Below, piece after piece: positions 17,530-26,120 of a stretch of 29,541 bases of DNA (the first letter of the stretch is position 1; every line of letters begins with the position of its first letter). The notes under the pieces are model-generated. The model did no database searches and had not been told where the DNA came from. It saw nothing but the letters and a program-made list of their open reading frames with translations. The position numbers and the translations under genes are program-made. This DNA is from Acidobacteriota bacterium (GTDB lineage: Bacteria; Acidobacteriota; Vicinamibacteria; Vicinamibacterales; UBA823), in contig PBHT01000047.1 of the NCBI GenBank assembly GCA_002720285.1, forward strand, positions 1-29,541, given 5' to 3'.

Positions 17530-18524
17530 GTAATGTGCTGGTTGTTGGTGGTGCGGGATATATCGGCAGTCATGCGTGTCTGGCCCTGCGTGAGGCCGGG
17601 CATGAAGTGGTTGTATACGACAACCTTTCTACTGGGCATCGCGAGGCAGTCCTAGGTGGTGTGCTTGTTGATGGTGATGTCAGGGATGTTGAAAAACTCA
17701 AGGAAGCCTTGAGGAACTATAGAGTGGCGGTCGTGATGCATTTCGCGGCCCTTATTTCGGTGGCGGACTCGGTATCGAATCCAATTGCATACTACGAGGC
17801 CAATGTTGAAGGTACGCTGTCACTTCTCAGTGCAATGGTAGATGTGGGAGTTGAGGTGATGGTGTTCTCATCTACGGCTGCAGTCTACGGGAAGCCAGAT
17901 TATTCGCCAATGTGTGAGGATCATCCGACTAGGCCACTGAATGCATACGGAGAAAGCAAGCTAGCAATTGAACGTGCTTTTCCTCACTATGAACGAGCTT
18001 ACGGCCTCAAGATCAGCAAGTTGCGTTATTTCAATGCTAGCGGTGCCGACTCGAAAGGTCGTCTTGGAGAAGTGCATGACCCGGAAACTCATCTGATACC
18101 ACGAGCGTTCAACGCAGTCCTAGGCGGGGCTCCACTTGAGATCTTTGGAGAGGAGTATTCAACCCCAGATGGAACCTGTCTGAGAGATTTCGTGCACGTC
18201 ACAGATTTAGCGGATGCTCACGTCCGTGTGCTTAGGCATCTTCAAGACGGGGGCGAGTCAGGTGTTTACAACGTTGGAACAGGCAGTGCTTATTCAGTTA
18301 GGGAAGTTATTCAAATGGTCGAGAGGGTGACTGGTCAAAGGGTCCCCACCATAAGTTCTCCGCGACGCATTGGCGACCCGAGCTCCCTCCTGGCTGCAAG
18401 TGATCGTATTCAGAACGAGCTTGGTTGGATGCCGATACATTCGGATCTCCAGGAGATCGTTGAGAGTGCTTGGCGGTGGCATCAAACTGGTTGGCACGGC
18501 AGTGCGACAGGAGATGCGGGGTGA
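17526..18524 (+). CDS. galE: UDP-glucose 4-epimerase
   Basis: Interconverts UDP-glucose and UDP-galactose with tightly bound NAD. Extended SDR fold with GGAGYIGSH, DNLSTGH, HFAALISVADSV, VFSSTAAVYG, the catalytic Tyr141-x3-Lys145 in NAYGESK, LRYFNASGAD and DGTCLRDFVHVTDLADAH. The 332 residues match the family. It starts with GTG overlapping the ugd stop (GTGA), and its own stop overlaps the GTG start of the ABC transporter in the same way, so the three genes are translationally linked. It would supply UDP-galactose to the glycan pathway. Activity on the N-acetyl forms cannot be excluded. Confidence 0.94.
   Translation: MSNVLVVGGAGYIGSHACLALREAGHEVVVYDNLSTGHREAVLGGVLVDGDVRDVEKLKEALRNYRVAVVMHFAALISVADSVSNPIAYYEANVEGTLSLLSAMVDVGVEVMVFSSTAAVYGKPDYSPMCEDHPTRPLNAYGESKLAIERAFPHYERAYGLKISKLRYFNASGADSKGRLGEVHDPETHLIPRAFNAVLGGAPLEIFGEEYSTPDGTCLRDFVHVTDLADAHVRVLRHLQDGGESGVYNVGTGSAYSVREVIQMVERVTGQRVPTISSPRRIGDPSSLLAASDRIQNELGWMPIHSDLQEIVESAWRWHQTGWHGSATGDAG
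18509..18513 (+). promoter_or_regulatory. Ribosome binding site that decides the ABC transporter start
   Basis: AGGAG followed by seven bases and then GTG at 18521, which overlaps the galE stop. It favours this start over the upstream in-frame initiator at 18470, which lies well inside galE. Confidence 0.7.
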
Positions 18525-20350
18525 CACCGGTTCGACGCCTATGGCATTACGCATGGCCCTACCGCATTCGGTTGCTTGCGGCACTAGTAGCCATGGGCGT
18601 GTTTGGAGCCGCTTCTGCTGGCTTGGCTTATTTAATTAAACCAATCTTCGACGATGTTCTGCCTAATCGTGAGCAGCTCGGTTTTGTAGTTGGCACGATG
18701 ATTGGTTGTTACCTTCTTAAGGGCGCCAGCTCATACGTCTCAACTTATCTAATGACCGGAGTGGGCCAGCGGGTAGTTCGTAATGTTCGGAATCAACTGT
18801 TTAGTCACATAGTTAATCAGTCGGCCGGATTCTTTTCATCTCGTATGACGGGGCGGCTTGTGTCACGCATCACAAACGATGTGAATCAGATTCAGCTAGC
18901 CGTGTCGGTAACTGTTGGCGATCTGCTCAGGGAGTCGTTGGCACTGGTCGGTTATGGGGCCCTGCTGTTCTATATAGATTCTGGATTGGCTCTGGTCTGT
19001 TTGACCGGTGCCCCCGTAGTTATTTATCCGTTGGTTCGGCTAGGGCAGCGAGTTCGGAGGACAACTCGTCGAAGCCAAGAAGAAATGGAACATTTGCATC
19101 ACATTTCAACTGAAGCATTCAGTGGCCATCGAATCGTTAAGGCGTTCAGCGCTGAATCACATGAGGTTGAGAGGTTCAAGAGTTCTTCGGAAAGCTTGTT
19201 CCGAACGAATATGAAGGTCATGGGTTCCATTGCGGCCCTACCACCGCTTATGGAGTTCTTGGGTGGGCTTTGCGTGGCTGGTGCTCTCTGGTACGGCAGT
19301 CGAGAAATCGTTGCGCTTCGTCTAACCTCAGGCGAGTTCGCCTCTTTCATTGCTGCACTATTTATGATGTATGGTCCGGTTAAAAAGCTAAGTAGGGTCA
19401 CCGCTGGTCTTCAGCAAGCTTCTGTCTCTGCTCAGCGGATATTTGAAATACTCGATGTGCACACTGAAGTTGTGGACCGACCGTCCGCGAGACCCTTGGG
19501 TGAATTGCAGCAAAGCATTTCATTCAAGGACGTAGGGTTTTCCTATGAAGGTTCTGATGGTAAATCGGTGCTTCAAAATATCACTCTCACGGTACAGCCC
19601 GGCCAGATGGTTGCGTTTGTCGGGCTTAGTGGATCAGGTAAGACAACCCTCGTAAATCTTATAGCCCGATTTTATGATGTCACCCAGGGCGCAATTTTAC
19701 TGGATGGCGTCGATATTCGTGACGGAACATTGAAGTCGTTGCGCGGGCAAATTGCAATGGTTACCCAGGACACCATTTTGTTCGACGGGACGATAGCGCA
19801 AAACATTGCCTATGGTTTTCGCGACGCCTCTCAAGATGCGATTGAGGAGGCTTCACGGATTGCGCATGCACATGAGTTTATTGGTGAACTGTCGAATGGT
19901 TACGAGACGCAAGTAGGGGAAGGAGCTCAGAGGTTATCAGGAGGACAACGACAACGGCTTGCGATAGCCAGGGCCTTGCTTACCAACGCTCCTATTTTGA
20001 TTCTTGATGAAGCCACCTCGGCACTCGATAGTGAATCGGAAGAACTGGTTCAGAAGGCGTTCACGCGTCTGCTTTCGAATCGCACGTCGTTCGTGATTGC
20101 CCATAGACTGTCAACGGTTCGACGAGCTGATGTCATTGTCGTATTGGATGCTGGGCGGATAGTTGAGACCGGACGACACAATGACCTTCTGCAGCGTGAT
20201 GGTGGTGTGTATAAAAAGCTTTACGACATGCAAATCTTTGATCGGCCGAGAGCACGGCCAACGGAATTCGAGGATGTTGAAAGGTCAATGAGCGGAGTTG
20301 GTTATATGGCTAATGAGCACGCAGACCTTGGAGTCAAGAGAGATGATTAG
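18521..20350 (+). CDS. ABC exporter half-transporter with fused ATPase (MsbA/PglK-like lipid or lipid-linked glycan flippase)
   Basis: Fused transmembrane plus ATPase protein of 609 residues when read from the GTG at 18521. The first 320 residues contain the six-helix exporter domain, with the coupling-helix region around GQRVVRNVRNQLFSHI and FFSSRMTGRLVSRITNDV typical of MsbA. The ATPase has Walker A GLSGSGKTT (Lys374), the Q-loop VTQDTILFDG, the signature LSGGQRQR (472-479), Walker B ILILDEATSALDS (Asp496, Glu497) and the switch histidine in IAHRLSTV. All catalytic residues are intact, so a homodimer should be active. MsbA exports lipid A-core; the related PglK flips undecaprenyl-linked oligosaccharide. 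Its place between galE and the housekeeping genes, facing a glycan operon with no Wzx flippase, favours a glycan-related substrate, but this is inference. The last bases overlap yicC. Confidence 0.88.
   Translation: MTPVRRLWHYAWPYRIRLLAALVAMGVFGAASAGLAYLIKPIFDDVLPNREQLGFVVGTMIGCYLLKGASSYVSTYLMTGVGQRVVRNVRNQLFSHIVNQSAGFFSSRMTGRLVSRITNDVNQIQLAVSVTVGDLLRESLALVGYGALLFYIDSGLALVCLTGAPVVIYPLVRLGQRVRRTTRRSQEEMEHLHHISTEAFSGHRIVKAFSAESHEVERFKSSSESLFRTNMKVMGSIAALPPLMEFLGGLCVAGALWYGSREIVALRLTSGEFASFIAALFMMYGPVKKLSRVTAGLQQASVSAQRIFEILDVHTEVVDRPSARPLGELQQSISFKDVGFSYEGSDGKSVLQNITLTVQPGQMVAFVGLSGSGKTTLVNLIARFYDVTQGAILLDGVDIRDGTLKSLRGQIAMVTQDTILFDGTIAQNIAYGFRDASQDAIEEASRIAHAHEFIGELSNGYETQVGEGAQRLSGGQRQRLAIARALLTNAPILILDEATSALDSESEELVQKAFTRLLSNRTSFVIAHRLSTVRRADVIVVLDAGRIVETGRHNDLLQRDGGVYKKLYDMQIFDRPRARPTEFEDVERSMSGVGYMANEHADLGVKRDD
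20330..20333 (+). promoter_or_regulatory. Ribosome binding site that decides the yicC start
   Basis: GGAG followed by nine bases and ATG at 20343. It supports starting yicC at the conserved MIRSMTGFA sequence and not at the earlier in-frame initiator at 20298. Confidence 0.55.
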
Positions 20351-21236
20351 GTCGATGACGGGTTTTGCCAGTGTTGACATTGAACACCCCATGGTAGTCC
20401 TGAGTGTGACTCTGCGAAGTGTAAATCATCGACATTTAGATCTACACGTTCGACTGCCGAGTCCACTATTGGCCCTGGAGTCTCGATTACGTACACAGGT
20501 GCAGCAGCAACTCACTCGAGGACGGGTCGAGCTGAATGTAAGTGCGCAATTTGTCCAGCGAGGCGGCCTTGAGGTTGAGGTGAACGAGGCACTAGTCAAG
20601 AGATTAAGTGAAGCCCTTAATCGGGTGAGGGCGAGTGGGCTTTCAATTGCTGATTTGTCCGCTGGCGACCTTCTGCATTTACCCCACGCCCTTGAATTCA
20701 AGGAGGCTGCTTCGGATGCTGACGTTGCATCACAGCCTGACGTTATAGAAGTTGTGACCGGGGCCTTGGCCCAAGCTCTTGATGAACTGATCACCATGCG
20801 ATCTACCGAGGGAGAGTTTCTGCTCGCTGACTTGGATTCAAGATGCGTTTTAGTCGGTAACCTCATCGCGAAACTCGAGACCTCGGCTGCTCACGCTAAG
20901 GGGGTGTTAGAGGCTCGACTCAGCGACCGTATTGAGGAATTGGTGGGAGAAATAGAAGTGGACCAGGGGGTGGTTGCCCAGGAAATTGTAAAATTTGTCG
21001 CTCGTTCTGATATTGATGAAGAGATTGTTAGATTGAAGGGACATCTTGCCCACTGGCGGACGATTGTTGATGATAATCTGGCCTGCGGACGACGTTTAGA
21101 TTTTCTGCTTCAAGAGATGAACCGTGAGATTAACACAGTCGGTTCTAAGGCTGAAGGATTGGAGGTGTCCGAGTTAATTGTTTCAGCCAAGGCAGAGCTC
21201 GAGCGCCTTCGTGAGCAGGTGCAAAATGTTGAATAG
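20343..21236 (+). CDS. yicC: YicC family endoribonuclease
   Basis: Conserved bacterial protein; E. coli YicC is an endoribonuclease with a distinct fold that acts on small RNAs such as RyhB. The family start MIRSMTGFA is present at residue 1, followed by LRSVNHRHLDLHVRLP and RGRVELNVS. The C-terminal family block has REINTVGSKAEGLEVSELIV followed by an ending of the KAELERLREQVQNVE type. The length of 297 residues is standard. I chose the ATG at 20343 because the conserved motif starts there and GGAG lies nine bases upstream; the overlap with the ABC transporter gene is then eight bases. It precedes gmk by 20 bases, the common yicC-gmk order. Confidence 0.93.
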   Translation: MIRSMTGFASVDIEHPMVVLSVTLRSVNHRHLDLHVRLPSPLLALESRLRTQVQQQLTRGRVELNVSAQFVQRGGLEVEVNEALVKRLSEALNRVRASGLSIADLSAGDLLHLPHALEFKEAASDADVASQPDVIEVVTGALAQALDELITMRSTEGEFLLADLDSRCVLVGNLIAKLETSAAHAKGVLEARLSDRIEELVGEIEVDQGVVAQEIVKFVARSDIDEEIVRLKGHLAHWRTIVDDNLACGRRLDFLLQEMNREINTVGSKAEGLEVSELIVSAKAELERLREQVQNVE

Positions 21237-21256
21237 AGTTCAAGACAAGGCATAGC

Positions 21257-21874
21257 GTGCACAAAGGTTCACTATTTGTAATCTCTGCTCCGTCTGGGAC
21301 CGGCAAGACAAGTCTTGTTGAGCGCTTAGTCCAGTCGGTGCCAACTTTGGTCAAGTCTCGATCGTATACAGCGCGAAGTCCTCGCCAGGGTGAAACGAGG
21401 GGCGTAGATTATAGTTTTGTTAGTCGTGCAGCCTTTGAAAGTATGGTTAATAGCGATCAATTCCTCGAATGGGCGAATGTTTTTGGGAATCTCTACGGCA
21501 CGTCAAAGGCGGATATAGAAGAGAAGGTGGCAGGTGGTCTAGATGTAGCCTTGGTTATTGATGTAAATGGCGCACGTCAAGTTCGTCTGAGCTCGGCTAA
21601 TGCTACGACTATTTTTATCCTTCCCCCTTCACCTAGCGCTCTTGAGTCACGCCTTCGAAGACGTAGCCAGAATAGTGATCAGGAGATTCAGGAACGCCTC
21701 AGCGTTGCGCGGGAAGAAGTGAAAGCGTTTAATGAGTATGACTTCGTGATCATTAATGACGACTTTGATGCAGCCCTCAGTCGCTTAAAGGCTGTAGTAA
21801 CTGGTTGTGGCGACACATTACCGGAAGTTGGGTCCTCTGTGGACGACATAGTCGCGACATTCGAGTTAAAGTAG
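21257..21874 (+). CDS. gmk: Guanylate kinase
   Basis: Phosphorylates GMP to GDP with ATP. The P-loop SAPSGTGKTSL follows the first strand. The GMP-binding region shows SRSYTARSPRQGE, then DYSFV, FLEWANVFGNLYGTSK, and the lid region beginning around LESRLRRRSQNS. The length of 205 is normal. The start is a GTG at 21257 with only a weak AAGG upstream; no better initiator lies before the first conserved strand. The coaBC ATG follows after three bases. In many bacteria rpoZ sits between these two genes, and here it is absent. Confidence 0.94.
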   Translation: MHKGSLFVISAPSGTGKTSLVERLVQSVPTLVKSRSYTARSPRQGETRGVDYSFVSRAAFESMVNSDQFLEWANVFGNLYGTSKADIEEKVAGGLDVALVIDVNGARQVRLSSANATTIFILPPSPSALESRLRRRSQNSDQEIQERLSVAREEVKAFNEYDFVIINDDFDAALSRLKAVVTGCGDTLPEVGSSVDDIVATFELK

Positions 21875-21877
21875 AGT

Positions 21878-23134
21878 ATGGCTTTTATCGCATTAGGAGT
21901 AACCGGTAGCGTAGCCGCCTACAAGGCGGTGGAGGTGGCGCGCGGGCTCCAAAAGAATGGCCACGATGTAACTGTCATTATGACAGCTGCAGCAGAACGA
22001 TTTATTGGACCACTTACCTTTGAGGCGATCACGCGTCGAGATGTCATTACAGATCAGTTTGCAGATGGCCTGAATGCTTCTGTCGAGCATGTATCGATGG
22101 CGTCTGCGATTGATTCACTCGTCGTGGCTCCGGCGACGGCAAATATCATCGGTAAGTTTGCAAACGGTATTGCGGACGACTTCCTCACCTCTATGCATTT
22201 GGTGACCAGGGCGCCAATATTAATGGCGCCAGCAATGAACACAAATATGTGGGGTCATGTTGCAGTTGAGAAAAACTTGGAGGTGCTCCGCGGGAGAGGT
22301 GTCCGCTTCGTTGAGCCGACCGAGGGCGACTTAGCCTGCGGATGGACTGGTCCTGGTCGTCTTGCTGAGCCCTCAAGTATCGTCACTGCTGTAGAAGAAA
22401 GCCTTCGCCCACGCGGCTCGCTTCTTGGCCGATGCCTCTTGATCACGGCCGGTCCAACATATGAGGATCTTGATCCGGTAAGATTTTTGGGGAATCGTTC
22501 GACCGGGCGAATGGGGCGGGCCTTGGCCCAAGCGGCAATCCGAAGAGGAGCCCGAGTTATTCTGGTAGCAGGGCCTACCTCTTTGGAAATGCCTGCAGGT
22601 GTCGAGGTTGTTAGAGTGAGGTCAGCCTCCGAGATGTACCGGTCGGTTATGGAACGTAAGACTGAAGCAGGCGCAATGATTTTGGCAGCGGCGGTCGCAG
22701 ACTATACACCGACCAACGGTCCACGGAGCCAAAAGCTTTGCAAGGATCAGCACCTTGAGACGATAAAACTTACCCGGACATTGGATATTTTGGCGGATCT
22801 GGGAGCTTGGCGAGCTGGGCAGTCGAGCCCTCTGCTTGTCGGATTTGCTGCTGAAACCGAAGAGATGCTTGTGCACGCTAGGGCAAAGTTGAAAGCGAAA
22901 AACGTCGATCTAATCGTTGCGAACAATGTGTCCCAGCCAGATACAGGTTTTGGCGTTGATACAAACGCAGTTACTCTTGTATCTCACGATGTTGAAACGT
23001 CCGTGCCGTTGCAAGCCAAGAACGAAATTGCCGAAGTAATTCTCGATCGTGTCGAGGAATTGTTACAGGGCCGAGAAGCCGACGGTCCTCAGAGAGTGCT
23101 AAGTGAAACCGCACACCGTAACAGCCCATCTTAA
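21878..23134 (+). CDS. coaBC: Bifunctional phosphopantothenoylcysteine decarboxylase / phosphopantothenate-cysteine ligase
   Basis: Catalyses two consecutive steps of coenzyme A synthesis. The N-terminal CoaC flavoprotein domain (about 1-180) has GVTGSVAAYKAVE, the active-site His71 in VEHVSM, the substrate-binding PAMNTNMW and the flap Cys154 in GDLACGWTGPGRL. The CoaB domain starts near 186 with ITAGPTYEDLDPVRFLGNRS, continues with STGRMG, AAAVADYTP and LVGFAAETE, and ends with the dimerisation-region block DLIVANNVS. The block usually written TPDIL reads TLDIL, a mild departure. The length of 418 is typical. The ATG is three bases after gmk without a visible Shine-Dalgarno sequence, so reinitiation or coupling is likely. 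Confidence 0.95.
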   Translation: MAFIALGVTGSVAAYKAVEVARGLQKNGHDVTVIMTAAAERFIGPLTFEAITRRDVITDQFADGLNASVEHVSMASAIDSLVVAPATANIIGKFANGIADDFLTSMHLVTRAPILMAPAMNTNMWGHVAVEKNLEVLRGRGVRFVEPTEGDLACGWTGPGRLAEPSSIVTAVEESLRPRGSLLGRCLLITAGPTYEDLDPVRFLGNRSTGRMGRALAQAAIRRGARVILVAGPTSLEMPAGVEVVRVRSASEMYRSVMERKTEAGAMILAAAVADYTPTNGPRSQKLCKDQHLETIKLTRTLDILADLGAWRAGQSSPLLVGFAAETEEMLVHARAKLKAKNVDLIVANNVSQPDTGFGVDTNAVTLVSHDVETSVPLQAKNEIAEVILDRVEELLQGREADGPQRVLSETAHRNSPS

Positions 23135-23810
23135 TTACTTTGGCGAGCTTGGGGTAACCGGATTGAGCAAAGATCCGGTCTGGCGGGGTCGAGGTGCTCA
23201 AGCAAGGCAAAAATCTGCCGAAGTTGAAACCGAAGCTAGTGTGTTTGCAGGCACTGGGAGTCTTGAAGCTATACGTTCGGACTTGGGCGAATGCACCCGC
23301 TGCAAACTTTCAGGGTTAGGTCGCCAGCAGATTGTCTTTGGTGTCGGAAACCCCAGTGCAGAGCTAATGTTCGTAGGCGAGGCTCCGGGCCGAGACGAAG
23401 ATAAGCAGGGAATTCCCTTCGTTGGACGAGCGGGGCAGTTACTGACCAAGATTATTGAGGCCATTGGACAATCTAGAGAATCGGTCTACATAGCGAATGT
23501 AATTAAGTGTCGTCCGCCACAGAATCGAAATCCCGAAGAGGATGAGGTGGAGACATGCGAGCCGTTTCTATTTCGTCAGATTGACGTGATTCGACCTAAG
23601 GTTATCGTAGCGTTGGGTGCGTTTGCGGCCAAAACGCTTCTAAGAATGGATGCGCCAATCTCCAAACTGCGAGGACGTGAGTACGAATATCGTGGTGCGA
23701 TTCTTGTCCCCACATTTCATCCTGCCTACCTGTTACGTAACTCTAAAGGTAAGCGGGAGGTGTGGGAAGATATGAAGAGGGTCCGTGGTCTTCTTGAAAG
23801 AGGACCTTAG
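23103..23810 (+). CDS. Type 4 uracil-DNA glycosylase (4Fe-4S)
   Basis: Removes uracil from DNA for base excision repair. The four iron-sulfur cysteines are Cys64 and Cys67 (CTRCKL), Cys136 (IKCRPP) and Cys152 (ETCEPF), with the family-4 spacing. Motif A is [20 protein letters not shown] and motif B is HPAYLLRN. The first 60 residues are poorly conserved. The GTG start at 23103 gives a 32-base overlap with coaBC. A TTG at 23163 would remove the overlap and 20 residues without touching any motif, so the true start is open. The symbol is left blank because naming varies. The enzyme is named in older databases as a phage SPO1 DNA polymerase-related protein. Confidence 0.92.
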   Translation: MKPHTVTAHLNYFGELGVTGLSKDPVWRGRGAQARQKSAEVETEASVFAGTGSLEAIRSDLGECTRCKLSGLGRQQIVFGVGNPSAELMFVGEAPGRDEDKQGIPFVGRAGQLLTKIIEAIGQSRESVYIANVIKCRPPQNRNPEEDEVETCEPFLFRQIDVIRPKVIVALGAFAAKTLLRMDAPISKLRGREYEYRGAILVPTFHPAYLLRNSKGKREVWEDMKRVRGLLERGP

Positions 23811-23860
23811 CTTCAAAGCGCAACTGTCGGCCTTGCTCCGGTAATTGATATCCTGTAGCC

Positions 23861-26086
23861 GTGCCTCGTTTAGTGCAGGTGGCGGTTCCGGTTCCGTTAC
23901 GTGACCTCCTGACGTATAGCGTTCCTGATGGGTTGCCGATGCCCCCAATTGGGTCTCGGGTTTCTGTACCGCTAGGCCCGAGGACGATGATTGGTTACGT
24001 CATTCAGAATAACGTTCCGATTCAATCGGATTCTGACCGAGCGATCAAAGACATTTTGAAACAGGTCGACGATCAGCCGTTTCTTCCTCAAGCCGTCATA
24101 GATCTTGCACTATGGGCGGCGGACTATTACTTGTGTGGTCCGGGTCAGGTTTTGGAGGTAGGTTTACCGCAGGATAGAAGGGTAGCACCTCGGACGTATC
24201 GTCATTTCACTTTGACAGCCAAAGGGCGAAGCTATGCCTGCGTAGACCCTGGCAACCGGAGTCCGACAACAGCAAAGAGGCTCGGTCCCAAACAGCGTCT
24301 TGCGCTCGATTCATTGGGCAAAGTGGGCGAGGGGCTCAGTCAGAGCGATCTCAATGGATGCGGCGTCTCAGTGTCCACACTCAAACGCCTGGTCGACATG
24401 GAGCTTGTGAGAGTAACGAATAGGCAAATAGCTGGAGGTGAATTGAATGTTGACCCTGTTACTTCGAAGACGGAGTTTCAATTGACGCCAGACCAGGAAG
24501 CGGCGTTGGCGCGGCTTTTGTCCATACTTTCTACGGAGCGTTTTCAAACCGCTCTTTTGCATGGCATCACCGGAAGTGGCAAAACTGAGATTTACCTTCG
24601 GCTCGCCAAGGCAGTATTACGTTCTGGAAGACGGGCGCTGATTCTCGTTCCGGAAATCGGTTTGACTTCAGCGTCGGCTAAAGCATTTCGTGGTCTTTTT
24701 GGATCAAGGGTGGCTATTCAGCATAGTGGTCTGTCGGCTAGGGAGCGTCATGCTCAATGGTCTCGAATACGTGCGGGAGACGTCGATCTCGTGGTTGGTA
24801 CCCGCTCTGCTGTTTTTACCCCGCTGGATAACATTGGACTGGTTGTTGTGGATGAGGAACACGATGGCTCCTATAAACAGGAGGAGACTCCAAGATATCA
24901 CGGCCGTGATGTGGCAATCATGAGGGCGAAGCAGGCCGGAGCTCTTGTAGTACTTGGGTCTGCAACACCGTCACTTGAGAGTTATCACCGTGCGATTCGA
25001 GGTCGGTATGAGCTGATTGCTCTAACGACGAGAATCTCGGACCAAGGACTTCCAGCCATACAAATAATTGATATGAAGGAGGAGTTCGCCGAGCAAGGGG
25101 GAGAGGTGGTGCTGAGCCGCGCATTAGCATCCGGGATGCGCGATCGGCTGGACCGTCATGAGCAAGTCATTATCTTGTTGAATCGAAGAGGGTTTGCAGC
25201 ATCGGTATTTTGCCGCGAATGCGGTGGCACAGCGGAGTGCCCGAATTGTAGCGTGTCGCTAACGATACACCGAACAAGTGGGCGAGTTCGTTGTCACTAT
25301 TGTGGCCATTCCCGATTGGTGCCAACTCGATGCCCGATATGCCAAGGTGAATATCTTGAATTCTCTGGGTTTGGTACGGAACGTGTCGAACTTGAGGTGC
25401 ACCAGCACTTTCCAAAAGCCAAGGTTGCCCGCATGGATCGAGATACCATGGCACATCGGGGAGCCGCGGATGAACTGCTGACACGATTCGGACGAGGCGA
25501 GATTGACATACTGGTTGGCACCCAGATGGTCGCGAAAGGGCACGATTTTCCTAAAGTGACCCTCGTAGGAGTGGTATCGGCAGATGTTGGCTTGGGCGTA
25601 GCTGATTTTCGTGCTGGAGAGCGGACTTTTCAATTACTTACGCAGGTCGCCGGACGGGCGGGCCGAGGAGCTCGGCCCGGGGAAACGATTGTGCAGACAA
25701 TTAATCCAACTCATTACAGCATCCAACATGCATGTTTGCAGAGCTACGAAGCTTTCTATCGGGAGGAACTTCAATTTCGTCAAGCAATGCGCTATCCCCC
25801 AACTCTGGGATTGATTAATCTTATTGTGAGAGGCTCTAGTGAGTCTGCAGCAATGCGTGACGGGTTTCAGCTTGTGAAGGCACTTCAGCACCGAGGTCAT
25901 GCAGGATGGATTCTTGGACCCGCTCCTGCACCTCTCAGTCGATTAAAAGGGCAACATCGCGTACAAATCCTTGCGAAAGGAGATCATCGCACTCGGTTAA
26001 GGAAGGTTGTTGAAAGCGCCCTCGACCAACTCCCTCGAATTCGCCGGAGAATTAGTGTTGACGTTGACCCTGTGTTTGTCAGGTGA
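23861..26086 (+). CDS. priA: Primosomal replication restart helicase PriA
   Basis: 3'-5' superfamily 2 helicase that reloads the replisome at stalled forks. The 741 residues have the N-terminal 3'-DNA-binding domain opening VQVAVPVPLRDLLTYSVPDG. Walker A is GITGSGKTEIYL (Lys241). Walker B is the DEEH box Asp331-His334 in VVDEEHDGSYKQEE. Eight cysteines bind two zinc ions: 451/454, 460/463, 478/481 and 491/494. The helicase C-terminal domain has DILVGTQMVAKGHDFPKVTLV and QVAGRAGRG. The GTG at 23861 is the first initiator before the conserved strand; 50 bases separate it from the glycosylase gene. No Shine-Dalgarno sequence is obvious. Confidence 0.95.
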   Translation: MPRLVQVAVPVPLRDLLTYSVPDGLPMPPIGSRVSVPLGPRTMIGYVIQNNVPIQSDSDRAIKDILKQVDDQPFLPQAVIDLALWAADYYLCGPGQVLEVGLPQDRRVAPRTYRHFTLTAKGRSYACVDPGNRSPTTAKRLGPKQRLALDSLGKVGEGLSQSDLNGCGVSVSTLKRLVDMELVRVTNRQIAGGELNVDPVTSKTEFQLTPDQEAALARLLSILSTERFQTALLHGITGSGKTEIYLRLAKAVLRSGRRALILVPEIGLTSASAKAFRGLFGSRVAIQHSGLSARERHAQWSRIRAGDVDLVVGTRSAVFTPLDNIGLVVVDEEHDGSYKQEETPRYHGRDVAIMRAKQAGALVVLGSATPSLESYHRAIRGRYELIALTTRISDQGLPAIQIIDMKEEFAEQGGEVVLSRALASGMRDRLDRHEQVIILLNRRGFAASVFCRECGGTAECPNCSVSLTIHRTSGRVRCHYCGHSRLVPTRCPICQGEYLEFSGFGTERVELEVHQHFPKAKVARMDRDTMAHRGAADELLTRFGRGEIDILVGTQMVAKGHDFPKVTLVGVVSADVGLGVADFRAGERTFQLLTQVAGRAGRGARPGETIVQTINPTHYSIQHACLQSYEAFYREELQFRQAMRYPPTLGLINLIVRGSSESAAMRDGFQLVKALQHRGHAGWILGPAPAPLSRLKGQHRVQILAKGDHRTRLRKVVESALDQLPRIRRRISVDVDPVFVR

Positions 26087-26111
26087 CTAGAGAGCGCAGG
26101 TTTGTAGTCAC
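26083..26111. repeat. Inverted repeat at the priA end, convergent junction
   Basis: Arms GTGACTA and TAGTCAC, seven perfect base pairs, with a 15-base loop. The left arm includes the priA stop codon. The site lies between priA and the M50 protease gene, which face each other, where a bidirectional terminator would be expected. There is no T-run on either side and the loop is long, so termination is a guess. Confidence 0.3.
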
Positions 26112-26120
26112 GATTGTGAA

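Noticed and set aside
18470..18520. Longer N-terminus of the ABC transporter
   Set aside because: The extension lies inside galE; AGGAG plus GTG overlapping the galE stop at 18521 is better supported.
20298..20342. Longer N-terminus of YicC
   Set aside because: The conserved family start MIRSMTGFA begins at 20343 with GGAG upstream; the extra 15 residues are antecedent overlap with the ABC gene.
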